A stretch of DNA of 19,729 nucleotides from an uncultured Verrucomicrobia subdivision 3 bacterium (GCA_903847285.1 CAINDH010000135.1:1-19729); one strand, 5' to 3'. Shown: positions 6,097-14,325, numbered from the stretch's first letter. The notes: generated from the letters alone by a model not told the origin. Numbers and translations: made by a program.

Positions 6097-9000
6097 ATGA
6101 ACAGCCAAACTGCATCCAATCTGCCCGCACATTTGATTGCGCACATTAACGTCAAGCTCGCGCACATTGGCTGCGCGCCAGTGCCGCTGAAAGGCGACAC
6201 TGAGTTTGCCGAGATCGCTGCTGCGATGGCTGGCCAATCGCGCGAGAAAGACCGACTGCTCGGTCAATACCTTTGTCCACCCGACGCGCGCATCCAAAGT
6301 TTTCTCTACGATTATTTCCAGTCCATCGTCGTGCCGAAACTGCCGTCGCGCACGTTCACGCTGGATCGCCCCGGTTTGGCGCGCGTGCTGTCGCTGCCGA
6401 TTGACCGCGATGAATTTTCCTCCACGATTCTGAATTCCTACCGCGTCGCCAACGGTGTGCTGCACAATCCGCGCAGCGACCGCCGCACGACGCAGGGAAT
6501 TTTTCACGTCACCGAAGGCGGCCTGCCGATTCCCGATGACAAGTTGGGTGTGCCAAAAGTGACGTTTGCCAAGCTTCTGCAACTCGCGCTGACACCGCCG
6601 CGCGAAATCATGCAACTGCCGTTCACCTCCACGCAGCCGAAGCCCGCGGATTGTTTCGTGTCGCTCCTCATCCGTCCGCTGGTTTGCCCCGCTGTGCCGG
6701 GATTCACGGCAGAGAAATCCATGGAGGTGCGCTTCTTCGTGCCTGGAAATCTGGTGAGCAATCTGGATTTCATTGAAAGCATTTTTGGCAACGCCGGCGA
6801 TCCGCTGCTGCCGGAAAATGATTCCGCGCTCGACACGGAACATTGGAGCGGCCACACGGGCTGCGTCATTCTCGCGCCGCACCTGATCAAGGCCACGAAG
6901 AAATCTGTCGGGCTGCCCCACTTCGACCAAGCTACGGAACGCCAACGCCGCGACGGCATGTGTTGGAAAACAGAAGATGAAATTTATAACAACGGCGGCG
7001 CGTTCAAGATCACCTGTCGCGACGAACATGGTGTCATCGTCACCATCATCGCGGACAACTATTACGGCTATTGCAAGAAAGAGGTGAAGACGCAGATCAG
7101 CTACGCGGCGAACCTATTCGGCAACTGCGAAGAAGAACACGCCGGCGGCGCACTGGTGTTTCCGAGCTATGATTTAGGCGAAGAATTCAGCGGCGAGAAA
7201 CACGTCCGCCAGCTCGAGCATAACTTTACCGAGGCCACCAAACTTTACAGCGGCTTGATGGATGTCAGGCCGGAAGGTTACGGCGTGGATAAAAAATATC
7301 CTGAAGTGGTTTATGTTCCCGAGGACGCGATGTTTGATCTGCGCAAACAATGCGTTTCGTGGGCGGACGACACCGGCGCGCACAGCATCAAGTTGCAGCC
7401 GGAAAAAACCTACATCCGCCCGTCTGGCTACAAAGTCCGTATGGAAAAACCCCCCGGCGCAAATCGTGCGTGGCGGCTTGTTGGCACGGCGGCGGAAGGA
7501 CTCGTCTGCCACAAACCCTGCACGGTTTCCGGTGGCGGCAAATCGGAAATTTCCAAACCCATCACAGACGCGATTCTCACCGGCCCGGTGTTCGTTGCGG
7601 ATTTAAAAAATGATTTTGATCGTGTGGAAGAATTGATCAGCCGTGATTACTCAGACCGTTTCGTAGACAAGTCGCGCGCCGATAGCCGCGCCGTGCTTTC
7701 GCCGGAACGTTCGCTCGGCTCCGTGATCAAGCTCCTCACGCCCGACGAGCAGGATTACACGCCCGCCTACAACGCATGGCTCAAGGGCATCCCGCAATAC
7801 GTCAAGGAGCTGGTCTTCGTCGTGAAGCGCTACTTCAAGCCGGACTGGGGCACGCACTGGCGGGAACATTTCAGCGTGGACATCGTCAACGGCAAGCCTG
7901 GCTACGAACTCAAGTTCAACAACAAAGTTCTCGTCACCACGCGGCTGCGCGTGGGCTTCGACCAGGACGGCGCGTGGCGCACGTTCGGTTTGCGCAAAGA
8001 TTTTCATCCGGCGGTGAAAGTGCAGTTGGAAGACGACATCACCGCGTCCGTGCTCGTGCCCGCCGCGCAGGTGGAAAATTTTTCTAGCGCGGACAAAACT
8101 GCGACGCTGAAATTCGTGCAGAATTGCGAACAACGATTGTTCCAGCGCCCCGACGACGCGATTCATCGAGGCTATGACAAGCAGACGGAACAGGATTTTG
8201 CGCGCAACGACAATTTCTTTTCCAACTACGAGCCGCTCACGCATCCGAAGGCGCAGGAGCTTCTCGAGGATGCGATTCATTTCAACGAGTTCACCGCGCC
8301 GATGCAAAATCTCATCCAGGATTTTGCCGCGACCGGCCAGCCGAGTTATCTCGTCTCCTCCGCGCATCCGCGCCTCGTGGACGGCAAGCCCAGCAAAAAT
8401 CCGCGCTACCTCCAGAAGCGTCCCGACCTCGTCAAGCCAGTGGAAACCTATATCGGCGAGACCAGCGCGCGCCTGCGCCGTCGCCTGCCGTTGAGCGGGA
8501 CTGTGCTGACGCCCGTCGCCGCCGTGCTGCCGGGGCGCCGCAATAATCCGCCCGAGGCCGGAGTCCGTGCGCTCGCGTGCTACAACCCTGTTCACTACAT
8601 GGAACTGCCGGAGTTGTTCATGGAATTCATTTGCAGCATGACCGGCAAATCGCCATCCACCACCGGCGCGGGCTCCGAAGGTGCGCTGACGAAAGGACCG
8701 TTCAACGCGCTGCCGCCCATCATAGACATGAACAACGCGCTCGTGTCATTCATCCTCGCAAATCACAACGGATTCGTGACGGCGGCGGGCTATGTTGGAC
8801 CGAAGGTGCGCGTAGATCACGACGTGAGCCTCATCGTGCCGGAAGTTTTTTCGCGCATGACCGTCGAGGAGCGCACGCCAAAATTTCTCATTGCGAACCG
8901 TTTTCTGGAACGCATCGAGGATTTCTCGCACAACGGGAAAAAAGTTCTCGCGAGTCGCCTTGGCTGGCGCATTAACGAGCGCTTCGTGCATTTCTTCTTC

Positions 9001-9522
9001 GGCCGCGTGTTCAATCATCCGCACGCCGTGTTCACGCCGGAGATGCTCAAGCCGGAATTGCAGGACCTAGAAATTTTCGCGGACGGCATGGATAACATCC
9101 TCGCCACGCAGAAACGTGTGGCAAAAATGTATTTTGACGACGGCAGTATCGCGCAGGCGTGTCCGCCGTTGCAGGCGCTGCTGCACATCATGCTGCACGA
9201 CCAGTGGAACGGCAAGGGACTGGAGAACCCGGAATTCCGCAAGCTGTTCACGCGCGAAACGTTGCTCGTGAGCGATTGGTATGCTGCCCGGCTCGTGGCG
9301 AAACAGAAGGTGGATCGCAACCTGTGGCGGCGGCACACGGATTATTTGAGCGCATTCCTGCGCAAGCCCAGCCACGCGGATGTCGCCGAAACGCTCGGCA
9401 TCGGCGAACGACTGGTGCAGGCGCGGAAGACGCTGGAGGAAATTGAATCACCGGCGTATCTGCAAAAACTCTCCGGCGCGCTCGGTGCGGAGCCGGTAGG
9501 AAATTATCTAGCGAAGCTGTGA
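6097..9522 (+). CDS. Large conserved protein, candidate PPi-type phosphoenolpyruvate carboxykinase
   Basis: A 1141-residue cytoplasmic protein without signal peptide or membrane spans. I chose ATG 6097 over the upstream TTG 6001, because the 32 extra residues look like untranslated DNA. Several segments recall PEP carboxykinases. Y322-YGYCKK(327-328)EVKTQISYAANLFG with H348 in EEEHAGGA parallels the Y-x-G-x-x-KK...NY...H block of ATP-type enzymes, where Lys and His bind Mn2+. T476-VSGGGKSEISK487 is a P-loop-like turn placed ~130 residues later. A second Gly/Ser/Thr-rich stretch, TGKSPSTTGAGSEG, lies at 849-862. The pyrophosphate-type enzymes known from Propionibacterium and Entamoeba are also about 1100-1150 residues long. 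If correct, it interconverts oxaloacetate plus PPi with PEP, CO2 and phosphate. Without alignment this stays a hypothesis; that the frame is a real gene is certain. Confidence 0.6.
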   Translation: MNSQTASNLPAHLIAHINVKLAHIGCAPVPLKGDTEFAEIAAAMAGQSREKDRLLGQYLCPPDARIQSFLYDYFQSIVVPKLPSRTFTLDRPGLARVLSLPIDRDEFSSTILNSYRVANGVLHNPRSDRRTTQGIFHVTEGGLPIPDDKLGVPKVTFAKLLQLALTPPREIMQLPFTSTQPKPADCFVSLLIRPLVCPAVPGFTAEKSMEVRFFVPGNLVSNLDFIESIFGNAGDPLLPENDSALDTEHWSGHTGCVILAPHLIKATKKSVGLPHFDQATERQRRDGMCWKTEDEIYNNGGAFKITCRDEHGVIVTIIADNYYGYCKKEVKTQISYAANLFGNCEEEHAGGALVFPSYDLGEEFSGEKHVRQLEHNFTEATKLYSGLMDVRPEGYGVDKKYPEVVYVPEDAMFDLRKQCVSWADDTGAHSIKLQPEKTYIRPSGYKVRMEKPPGANRAWRLVGTAAEGLVCHKPCTVSGGGKSEISKPITDAILTGPVFVADLKNDFDRVEELISRDYSDRFVDKSRADSRAVLSPERSLGSVIKLLTPDEQDYTPAYNAWLKGIPQYVKELVFVVKRYFKPDWGTHWREHFSVDIVNGKPGYELKFNNKVLVTTRLRVGFDQDGAWRTFGLRKDFHPAVKVQLEDDITASVLVPAAQVENFSSADKTATLKFVQNCEQRLFQRPDDAIHRGYDKQTEQDFARNDNFFSNYEPLTHPKAQELLEDAIHFNEFTAPMQNLIQDFAATGQPSYLVSSAHPRLVDGKPSKNPRYLQKRPDLVKPVETYIGETSARLRRRLPLSGTVLTPVAAVLPGRRNNPPEAGVRALACYNPVHYMELPELFMEFICSMTGKSPSTTGAGSEGALTKGPFNALPPIIDMNNALVSFILANHNGFVTAAGYVGPKVRVDHDVSLIVPEVFSRMTVEERTPKFLIANRFLERIEDFSHNGKKVLASRLGWRINERFVHFFFGRVFNHPHAVFTPEMLKPELQDLEIFADGMDNILATQKRVAKMYFDDGSIAQACPPLQALLHIMLHDQWNGKGLENPEFRKLFTRETLLVSDWYAARLVAKQKVDRNLWRRHTDYLSAFLRKPSHADVAETLGIGERLVQARKTLEEIESPAYLQKLSGALGAEPVGNYLAKL

Positions 9523-9571
9523 TGGCGCAGAATCCGGCTTTGTGGCATTTCGATTACGCGGTGAATTCCAT

Positions 9572-9600
9572 TTGACGATGGCGGCGTCCGCGTCTTTCAT
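9572..9600 (+). promoter_or_regulatory. Possible promoter of exported-protein gene
   Basis: TTGACG (9572-9577), a 17-base spacer and TTTCAT (9595-9600) stand six bases before the ATG at 9607. Transcription would start at or next to the start codon, giving a leaderless message. The -35 is good; the -10 matches at four of six positions. Confidence 0.3.
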
Positions 9601-9606
9601 TTCGGA

Positions 9607-11214
9607 ATGAAGAAAATTGTGTTAGCTGCGATCTTGTTGCTGACGCTGCAATTTTCCTTTGGGCAAGGACTGGCTATCATCGCTACGAACGGACTTTCCA
9701 AAATCTTGTGGCCGCTGACCAATTACTATTCTTTGTTACAATTCGGCACCAATCTGGCGGGGAGTAACTCATGGAACAATTTAGGCTCAGCTTCGCCAGT
9801 GGCAAATGTGATTTCCGGCGGCGGTGCGGTGTGGTTGACCAATTTCAGCGGCAACAGCTTTTTTATTACGCAGCGGGTTGCTAACGCCCAGCAATTTTTC
9901 AGGCTGAAATCTGCGGCGAACATTCCGGTATTCAGTTTCGCCATTTTTTACGAGCAATTGTTGGAGTTTACCGGTTCTTCAACAATGACAATAGACGGAT
10001 CGGTTCATGCCGGCGGGGCAATTTATACTGGCACAGTTTCCAGCTCCACTCAGACATTCAACGGAACCGTCACCACCGCCAGCTCAATTTCTTCACCCGC
10101 CAACGGTGGATACACGCCCACCGCTTTGAACGGGCCGGTTTATTTTAACGGAACTCCACCGCTCGTGACGAACGTGCCTGTGTTCGCTACCGAATTTAAT
10201 CTGCATGCCATTATTGAAATTCCGCCACCCGGAGAAAACGTCAACTCGCCGCTCGGCCAAGCCCGCCTTTACAATCGGGCGCAGATGGTTTTTTTGGTGA
10301 CCAATTCACCTTGGGGCGGAGGGCCGAAAGTGACGGTAGTTCTGCAGACGGCTTACAATGGTTTATTGCCGGGCACTGATTTCGCGAAACTCGTCATGGT
10401 TTTGACTAACACTTCGACGGCTTATCTGGCCACCAACTCTTTAGTGTCACTGCCGTTTCTTTCTCTCACCAACACGTTCGCCGACCTGCGGCAGAATCGG
10501 CCCGCACAATTTGTCACCCAGGTGGACGTAAACAGGTTAAACGACTGGCTTTCGACCAACGCAATCGTTACGGGTAAATTTACCGGCGGTAATTATCCCG
10601 CCATTTTGTATTTAGCTGACCAGAGAAACATTGGCAGCACCACGCAGGCGGTGGTGCGCCTGACGCGTGCGACTAAGCTTCCCTATAACAATGGCCTCGG
10701 TTTCACCGTCGCTACACAAAACCCGCTGTATGTTTGGGGCAATTACAATACGACCGTTACCAGCAACTCTTACGCAACCGCGATTGGCTCCACAACCAAT
10801 GGCGCGGCTGTTCCGGCGGCACTGATGGCGGATGCCATCACCATTCTTTCCCCGAATTGGGTGGATGCCAACAGCGCAGCTCTTTTCAGCGCACGCAACG
10901 CATCCAGCATGGCGGTCAATGCCGCTTTTCTTTGTGGCAACGTTCCATCGACGGGGACAACCTCGACAACATTCAGCGGCGGGGTTCATAACCTGACGCG
11001 GTTTTTGGAAAACTGGTCGGGGGTAAGCTTGACCTACAACACCTCGCTCGTCTGCCTGTTCGCCAGCCAGATGGCTACAAATCAATGGCAAGTTCAACAC
11101 AATGGCAATCCCAGTGGCTACTATGATCCGCCGACGCGCAACTGGGGATTTGATGTGAATTTCCTGAACCCATCAAAACTGCCGCCGGGCACGCCAATTT
11201 ACAGCCTGCCCTAA
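9607..11214 (+). CDS. Exported protein of unknown function, verrucomicrobial type
   Basis: 535 residues. A clear Sec signal peptide is present (MKK, hydrophobic core, cleavage near residue 20 after FSFG). Residues ~30-101 contain the ILWPLTN...LLQFGTNL...SWNNLG...FFRLK pattern of a small beta-sandwich module common at the C-terminus of exported verrucomicrobial proteins; here it is N-terminal. The remainder is rich in Thr, Ser, Asn and Gly, has STMTIDGSVHAGGAIYTGTV-like beta-strand repeats around 130-175, and lacks cysteine clusters or catalytic motifs I recognise. This style resembles PilX/adhesin-type surface proteins, but no function can be assigned. The gene stands alone, with a 56-base gap to the next. 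Confidence 0.7.
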   Translation: MKKIVLAAILLLTLQFSFGQGLAIIATNGLSKILWPLTNYYSLLQFGTNLAGSNSWNNLGSASPVANVISGGGAVWLTNFSGNSFFITQRVANAQQFFRLKSAANIPVFSFAIFYEQLLEFTGSSTMTIDGSVHAGGAIYTGTVSSSTQTFNGTVTTASSISSPANGGYTPTALNGPVYFNGTPPLVTNVPVFATEFNLHAIIEIPPPGENVNSPLGQARLYNRAQMVFLVTNSPWGGGPKVTVVLQTAYNGLLPGTDFAKLVMVLTNTSTAYLATNSLVSLPFLSLTNTFADLRQNRPAQFVTQVDVNRLNDWLSTNAIVTGKFTGGNYPAILYLADQRNIGSTTQAVVRLTRATKLPYNNGLGFTVATQNPLYVWGNYNTTVTSNSYATAIGSTTNGAAVPAALMADAITILSPNWVDANSAALFSARNASSMAVNAAFLCGNVPSTGTTSTTFSGGVHNLTRFLENWSGVSLTYNTSLVCLFASQMATNQWQVQHNGNPSGYYDPPTRNWGFDVNFLNPSKLPPGTPIYSLP

Positions 11215-11236
11215 CGCGACACCCTTGCACTTCACC

Positions 11237-11264
11237 TTGACGCGGGCGGGGGGAGGTTTATTTT
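11237..11264 (+). promoter_or_regulatory. Possible promoter of the LysM-protein gene
   Basis: TTGACG (11237-11242), a 16-base G-rich spacer, then TATTTT (11259-11264), six bases before the ATG at 11271. The geometry is like that at 9572-9600 and would again give a leaderless message. Confidence 0.35.
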
Positions 11265-11270
11265 CGGGGC

Positions 11271-11852
11271 ATGAAAAAGATTTCAATTTGGGTTTTAATT
11301 TTGATTTTCACAGCATCGTTCGCTTTCGCACAGGAGAGCGCCACGCAGCAGCAGCTCGATAAGTTGAGCGGCCAGATCCAAGACTTGCTCGAAGCGCAGG
11401 CGCAGCAGGGCAAGCGTCTTGACGCCATGGCCAAGGAAATTTCCGAACTGCACGACAAGGTGAACGCGCCCAAAGTGGAGGACAACGCCAGTCGCGAGGA
11501 TTTGAAAAATCTTGCGGAGAAGGTTCAGGAAATTGACAAGAAGCGCGCGAGCGACCGAGAACTCATCCTCAGGCAAATCGACAAGCTCGGCCAAGTGGTT
11601 GCCGGTGCGCCGGTGAAAAGCCGGACCCCGACTCCAAAAACCACGGACGACACCACCGCACCCGCGCCGCCGCAAAACGGCTATTACTACGAAGTAAAGC
11701 CCGGCGATAGCCTCGGAGCCATTCTCAAGGCTTGTCGCGAACAAGGTGTAAAAGTGACGAAGTCACAGATCATCGCGGCCAACCCCAAGTTGAATCCCGA
11801 GGTGCTGATAGTTGGGAAGAAAATTTTCATTCCCGATGCGAACGCGAAGTAA
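11271..11852 (+). CDS. Exported coiled-coil protein with C-terminal LysM domain
   Basis: 193 residues. The signal peptide (MKKISIWVLILIFTASFAFA) is cleaved near residue 20. Residues ~24-105 are strongly heptad-like and rich in Gln, Lys, Glu and Leu, predicting a long coiled coil. A Pro/Thr-rich linker (~110-133) follows. The C-terminus from ~138 is a LysM module (YEVKPGDSL, QIIAANPKLNPEVL, VGKKIFIP), which binds N-acetylglucosamine in peptidoglycan. The overall plan resembles YbgF/CpoB-like periplasmic organisers, with LysM in place of TPR. It likely acts in the periplasm attached to the cell wall. It is convergent with the dciA homologue, whose stop is 18 bases away; only a weak AACCG/CGGTT hairpin separates them. 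Confidence 0.85.
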   Translation: MKKISIWVLILIFTASFAFAQESATQQQLDKLSGQIQDLLEAQAQQGKRLDAMAKEISELHDKVNAPKVEDNASREDLKNLAEKVQEIDKKRASDRELILRQIDKLGQVVAGAPVKSRTPTPKTTDDTTAPAPPQNGYYYEVKPGDSLGAILKACREQGVKVTKSQIIAANPKLNPEVLIVGKKIFIPDANAK

Positions 11853-11870
11853 CCGAACCGCTCGCCCGGT

Positions 11871-12257
11871 TTAGCCGATACGAAAAGAAATTTTCTGCAC
11901 TACGGATTTGCCAAAGCTGTTCTGCAATCGTTCCAGGATTTCTTTGCGCCGGTAGCGGACGATTTCATTCAGCCACACACTGCTGTCCACGTTCACGAAC
12001 AAAGTTCCCTTGTGCAGATTATTCGGCTGCGCATGCGCCGTCACCGCCGGATCAATCAGCGCGTTCCAGACCTTCACGACCTCCGCCTCCGCCTGCCGCA
12101 CATCGAGCCGCAACTCGCGCATCAGCGTGGGCAACAGTTCGGCCACCGTCCGCGCCGGCGTGGCGCGGGCGACTTCCAGCGGGCCGTAATCCACGCCGCG
12201 CCATTGCGCCAGAACTTTGGCGCGGGCGCGGGCGGGATTTTTTCTGGGCGTCGGCAT
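11871..12257 (-). CDS. dciA: DciA-like protein (DUF721), replicative helicase loading
   Basis: 128 residues. The C-terminal half has the DUF721/DciA signature: VVKVWNALIDPAVTAHAQP, a short loop, GTLFVNVDSSVWLNEI, RYRRKEILERL, ending VQKISFRIG. DciA is the ancestral loader or partner of the replicative helicase DnaB in bacteria that lack DnaC/DnaI. The N-terminus is basic (MPTPRKNPARARAK). I start it at ATG 12257. An upstream in-frame ATG at 12296 would translate the interspersed repeat 12271-12300 as protein, which is unlikely. The repeat therefore sits 13 bases before the start codon. Confidence 0.82.
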   Translation of the reverse strand: MPTPRKNPARARAKVLAQWRGVDYGPLEVARATPARTVAELLPTLMRELRLDVRQAEAEVVKVWNALIDPAVTAHAQPNNLHKGTLFVNVDSSVWLNEIVRYRRKEILERLQNSFGKSVVQKISFRIG

Positions 12258-12270
12258 CGGCCAAAAGATT

Positions 12271-12300
12271 AACCACAGATGGCCGCGGATGGACACAGAT
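12271..12300 (+). repeat. Interspersed 10-nt-periodic repeat, copy A
   Basis: Three consecutive 10-mers, AACCACAGAT, GGCCGCGGAT and GGACACAGAT, each ending in a C-R-C-R-GAT-like core. The copy at 19236-19265 on the other strand matches 24 of 30 positions. I recall similar strings scattered through verrucomicrobial intergenic DNA, but did not check this. It lies 13 bases upstream of the dciA start. Confidence 0.75.
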
Positions 12301-12306
12301 AATTTA

Positions 12307-12400
12307 AGGCTGGGCAGGGTGCGTCACTCCGCGCGCGCCGCCGAAACTGGTTGGATGATTTAGCCTATTTGCGGCGGGCAGAGGACTGCCGCCCTACCAC
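12307..12400. repeat. GC-rich REP-like elements
   Basis: Two motifs that look like dispersed repeats. The first is a GCGTCACTCCGCGCGCG stretch (~12320-12340). The second is an imperfect hairpin at 12371-12393, in which GCGG-x-GCAG pairs with CTGCCGC around AGGA, with one bulged G. Only one copy of each is in the window, so repeat status rests on appearance. Confidence 0.4.
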
Positions 12401-12431
12401 CACGTAGAAAATTCCCACTTGAACCTTTTAG

Positions 12432-12446
12432 CTTTGTGATGCAAAG
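12432..12446. promoter_or_regulatory. Operator-like palindrome upstream of the membrane protein/regulator operon
   Basis: CTTTGTGATGCAAAG, with perfect CTTTG/CAAAG outer arms, ends eight bases before the ATG at 12455. It differs from the centre of the palindrome at 13435-13453 at only two of 15 positions. The likely ligand is the winged-helix protein encoded by the second gene of this operon. Confidence 0.65.
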
Positions 12447-12454
12447 TCAAAACC

Positions 12455-13096
12455 ATGAATCCGAAATGGGCTGAGGAAAATCTGCAAACCATCCGCACCT
12501 TGATGGAACGCTCCGCACTCTACCGCCGCGCGCTGGCACCGGTGATGATTTTTGTCGGTGTTATTGGAGTTCTTGGCGGGATGATTGGTTGGCTGCTGGA
12601 AGTTCTACAAGGACATCCGTTTTTGGCTCGTCCCTTTGTTCTGTTTTGGTCTGGTGTTGCGGCAGTCGCTTCGGTCGGAGCATTCATCTTAGTTCGTCGT
12701 CAAGCATTGAAGGATTCAGAACCGTTTTGGTCGGCGCCAACGAAGCGTATCACCGAGGCGTTGATTCCAGGATTTTCCGTCGGAGTTTTTCTGGGAGGCT
12801 TTGCGGCCTATGACAACGGAGGCGTTGACGGCACTATCAGCATGGTTTTTATGTGGTGCCTATTCTTTGGTTGCGCCGTCCACTCGGCAGGATTCTTTAT
12901 GCCGCGCGGCATGAGATGGTTCGGCTGGCTTTTTGTGCTGGCTGGTTTTGGTTTGATTGCTTGTTTGGTTGCCGACATTGATTTGCTAAGTGTATTTCAT
13001 TCGCCACATCTCTTGATGGCGACCACCTTCGGCGGCCTGCACCTCGCCTACGGAATTTACCTCTACTTCACAGAGCAGAAAAATCCCGTCGCGTGA
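12455..13096 (+). CDS. Multi-span membrane protein paired with winged-helix regulator
   Basis: 213 residues. A short cytoplasmic N-terminus (MNPKWAEENLQTIRTLMERS) precedes about six hydrophobic helices, at roughly 30-50, 58-82, 100-118, 124-142, 150-170 and 180-200. There is no enzyme motif, and I do not recognise a named family. The last codons overlap the GTG start of the regulator (GTGA), so the two are translated together. Membrane proteins of this kind are often found next to small winged-helix regulators and may sense or respond to the signal the regulator reads. The operator-like palindrome right before its start suggests feedback control. Confidence 0.75.
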   Translation: MNPKWAEENLQTIRTLMERSALYRRALAPVMIFVGVIGVLGGMIGWLLEVLQGHPFLARPFVLFWSGVAAVASVGAFILVRRQALKDSEPFWSAPTKRITEALIPGFSVGVFLGGFAAYDNGGVDGTISMVFMWCLFFGCAVHSAGFFMPRGMRWFGWLFVLAGFGLIACLVADIDLLSVFHSPHLLMATTFGGLHLAYGIYLYFTEQKNPVA

Positions 13097-13398
13097 ATCC
13101 CGAACTGTTCCTTCAGCTCGACCGCGTTATCCACGAGAAGGGGCGGCTCGCCATCATGTCCGCGCTCGCGGGCTCGCCGGAACTTTCCTTCACCGAGCTC
13201 CGCGACACGCTGGACATGACCGACGGCAACCTCACCACGCACATCCGCATCTTGCAGGAAGAAGGTTTTATTTACGTGGCCAAGTCCTACCAGAACAACC
13301 GCTCACTCACCACCTGCTCGCTCACCAAGGCCGGGCGCAAAGCCTTCGCCGGCTACATTGATCTGCTCGAACAGATCGTCCGTCAGAACAAGTTGTAA
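13093..13398 (+). CDS. Winged-helix transcriptional regulator (HTH_34 / ArsR-MarR-like)
   Basis: 101 residues forming one winged helix. RLAIMSALAGSPELSFTELRDTLDMTDGNLTTHIRIL covers helices 1-3 with the recognition helix at DGNLTTHIRIL. EGFIYVAKSYQNNRSLTTCSLTKAGRKAF is the wing, and a dimerisation helix closes the protein. It has no metal-binding cysteine pair, so it is not a classical ArsR metal sensor. The GTG start (13093) overlaps the upstream stop. Proteins of this size bind short palindromes as dimers; the two CTTTGTnATnCAAAG sites, before its own operon and before ispH, are the obvious candidates. It most likely acts as an autorepressor. Confidence 0.88.
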   Translation: MNPELFLQLDRVIHEKGRLAIMSALAGSPELSFTELRDTLDMTDGNLTTHIRILQEEGFIYVAKSYQNNRSLTTCSLTKAGRKAFAGYIDLLEQIVRQNKL

Positions 13399-13434
13399 AA
13401 TTTCTTTGAACAAATTTGCGCCGTTGCCGTCTCA

Positions 13435-13453
13435 CACTTTGTAATACAAAGTG
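13435..13453. promoter_or_regulatory. Perfect 19-bp palindromic operator upstream of ispH
   Basis: CACTTTGTA-A-TACAAAGTG has nine-base arms, fully complementary, and ends eight bases before the ispH ATG. It contains TGTAAT (13440-13445), five of six to the sigma-70 -10 box, with a poor -35 (TTGCGC, 13416-13421) 18 bases upstream. Protein bound here would block polymerase. It shares its core with 12432-12446. Confidence 0.8.
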
Positions 13454-13461
13454 AACGACCA

Positions 13462-14325
13462 ATGAAAATCCTCCGCGCAGAACATCTCGGCATGTGCTTC
13501 GGCGTCCGCGACGCCATCGCGTTGGCACTGGACACCGCGCAACGCGAACCGCTCACCATTCTTGGCGATCTCGTTCACAACGCAACCGTCCTTGCCGAAA
13601 TGCGTTCACGCGGTATCACGTTTCAGAATGAAGCCCGCGCCGTCGCCACGCCGACGGTGATGATCACCGCGCACGGTGCATCGGAAGCGCGCCAGCAATC
13701 CGTGCGCGAACTCGGTCTGCGCGTGCTGGAAGCGACTTGTCCACTCGTTCACGTCGCGCATCGCGCGGTGGCGAAGCTCGTCGCCGATGGATTTCATCCC
13801 GTGATCATCGGCCAGCGGAATCATGTCGAAGTGCGCGGTTTGACCGAAGATTTGGCGGAGTTCGATGTGGTGTTGAATGCGGAAGAAGTTCGGAAGCTTC
13901 GCGAACGCCCACGCATTGGCGTGGCCGCGCAGACGACGCAACCCATTGAGCGCGTCCGCGAATTGGTTCAATTGCTACGCGAAGCTTTTCCGCGCAGCGA
14001 GGTGCGCTTCACGGATACGGTCTGCCGGCCAACGAAAGAACGCCAGAGCGCGGCGGTGGAGCTCGCGCAGGAGTGCGACGCGGTCATCGTCATCGGCGGC
14101 GCGCACAGCAACAACACACGAGAGCTCGTGCATACTTGCTTGAAGTTTTGCCCGCGCGTCCATCACGTCCAGACGGCAGATGATTTGCGGGACGAATGGT
14201 TTTTTGCGGATGACACGGTGGGCATCACCGCCGGAACGTCCACGCCGGACAATGTCATTGACGCGATTGAACAAAGATTGCAGATCATCAGTCAAATGGG
14301 AGTCCCCGCGACCGTTCCCGCGTGA
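13462..14325 (+). CDS. ispH: 4-Hydroxy-3-methylbut-2-enyl diphosphate reductase (IspH/LytB)
   Basis: 287 residues, the last enzyme of the non-mevalonate isoprenoid pathway. It reduces HMBPP to IPP and DMAPP with a [4Fe-4S] cluster. The three cluster cysteines are C12 (LGMCFGV), C93 (EATCPLVH) and C188 (TVCRPTKERQ). Substrate-pocket residues are also visible: H39 (GDLVHN), H71 (TAHGAS), H121-x-E123 (NHVEV), the AQTTQ segment, GGAHSNNT and ITAGTSTPD. Length and order are normal for the family. It heads a tight run of genes; the next starts inside its stop codon (TGATG). A palindromic operator directly before the start implies transcriptional control, which is not usual for this housekeeping gene. 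Confidence 0.96.
   Translation: MKILRAEHLGMCFGVRDAIALALDTAQREPLTILGDLVHNATVLAEMRSRGITFQNEARAVATPTVMITAHGASEARQQSVRELGLRVLEATCPLVHVAHRAVAKLVADGFHPVIIGQRNHVEVRGLTEDLAEFDVVLNAEEVRKLRERPRIGVAAQTTQPIERVRELVQLLREAFPRSEVRFTDTVCRPTKERQSAAVELAQECDAVIVIGGAHSNNTRELVHTCLKFCPRVHHVQTADDLRDEWFFADDTVGITAGTSTPDNVIDAIEQRLQIISQMGVPATVPA

Noticed and set aside
6088..7029. 313-codon minus-strand frame at the 5' part of the large gene
   Set aside because: Same reason; no recognisable motif and covers the start of the real gene.
7651..8595. 314-codon minus-strand frame inside the large 6097-9522 gene
   Set aside because: Fully antisense to a protein with consistent coding character; Arg/His-rich as expected of a GC-rich antisense frame.
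13397..13420. AAATTT...AAATTT element after the winged-helix gene as an operator or terminator
   Set aside because: The arms are self-complementary AAATTT words, likely by chance; it lacks the CTTTGT/ACAAAG pattern of the two operators.
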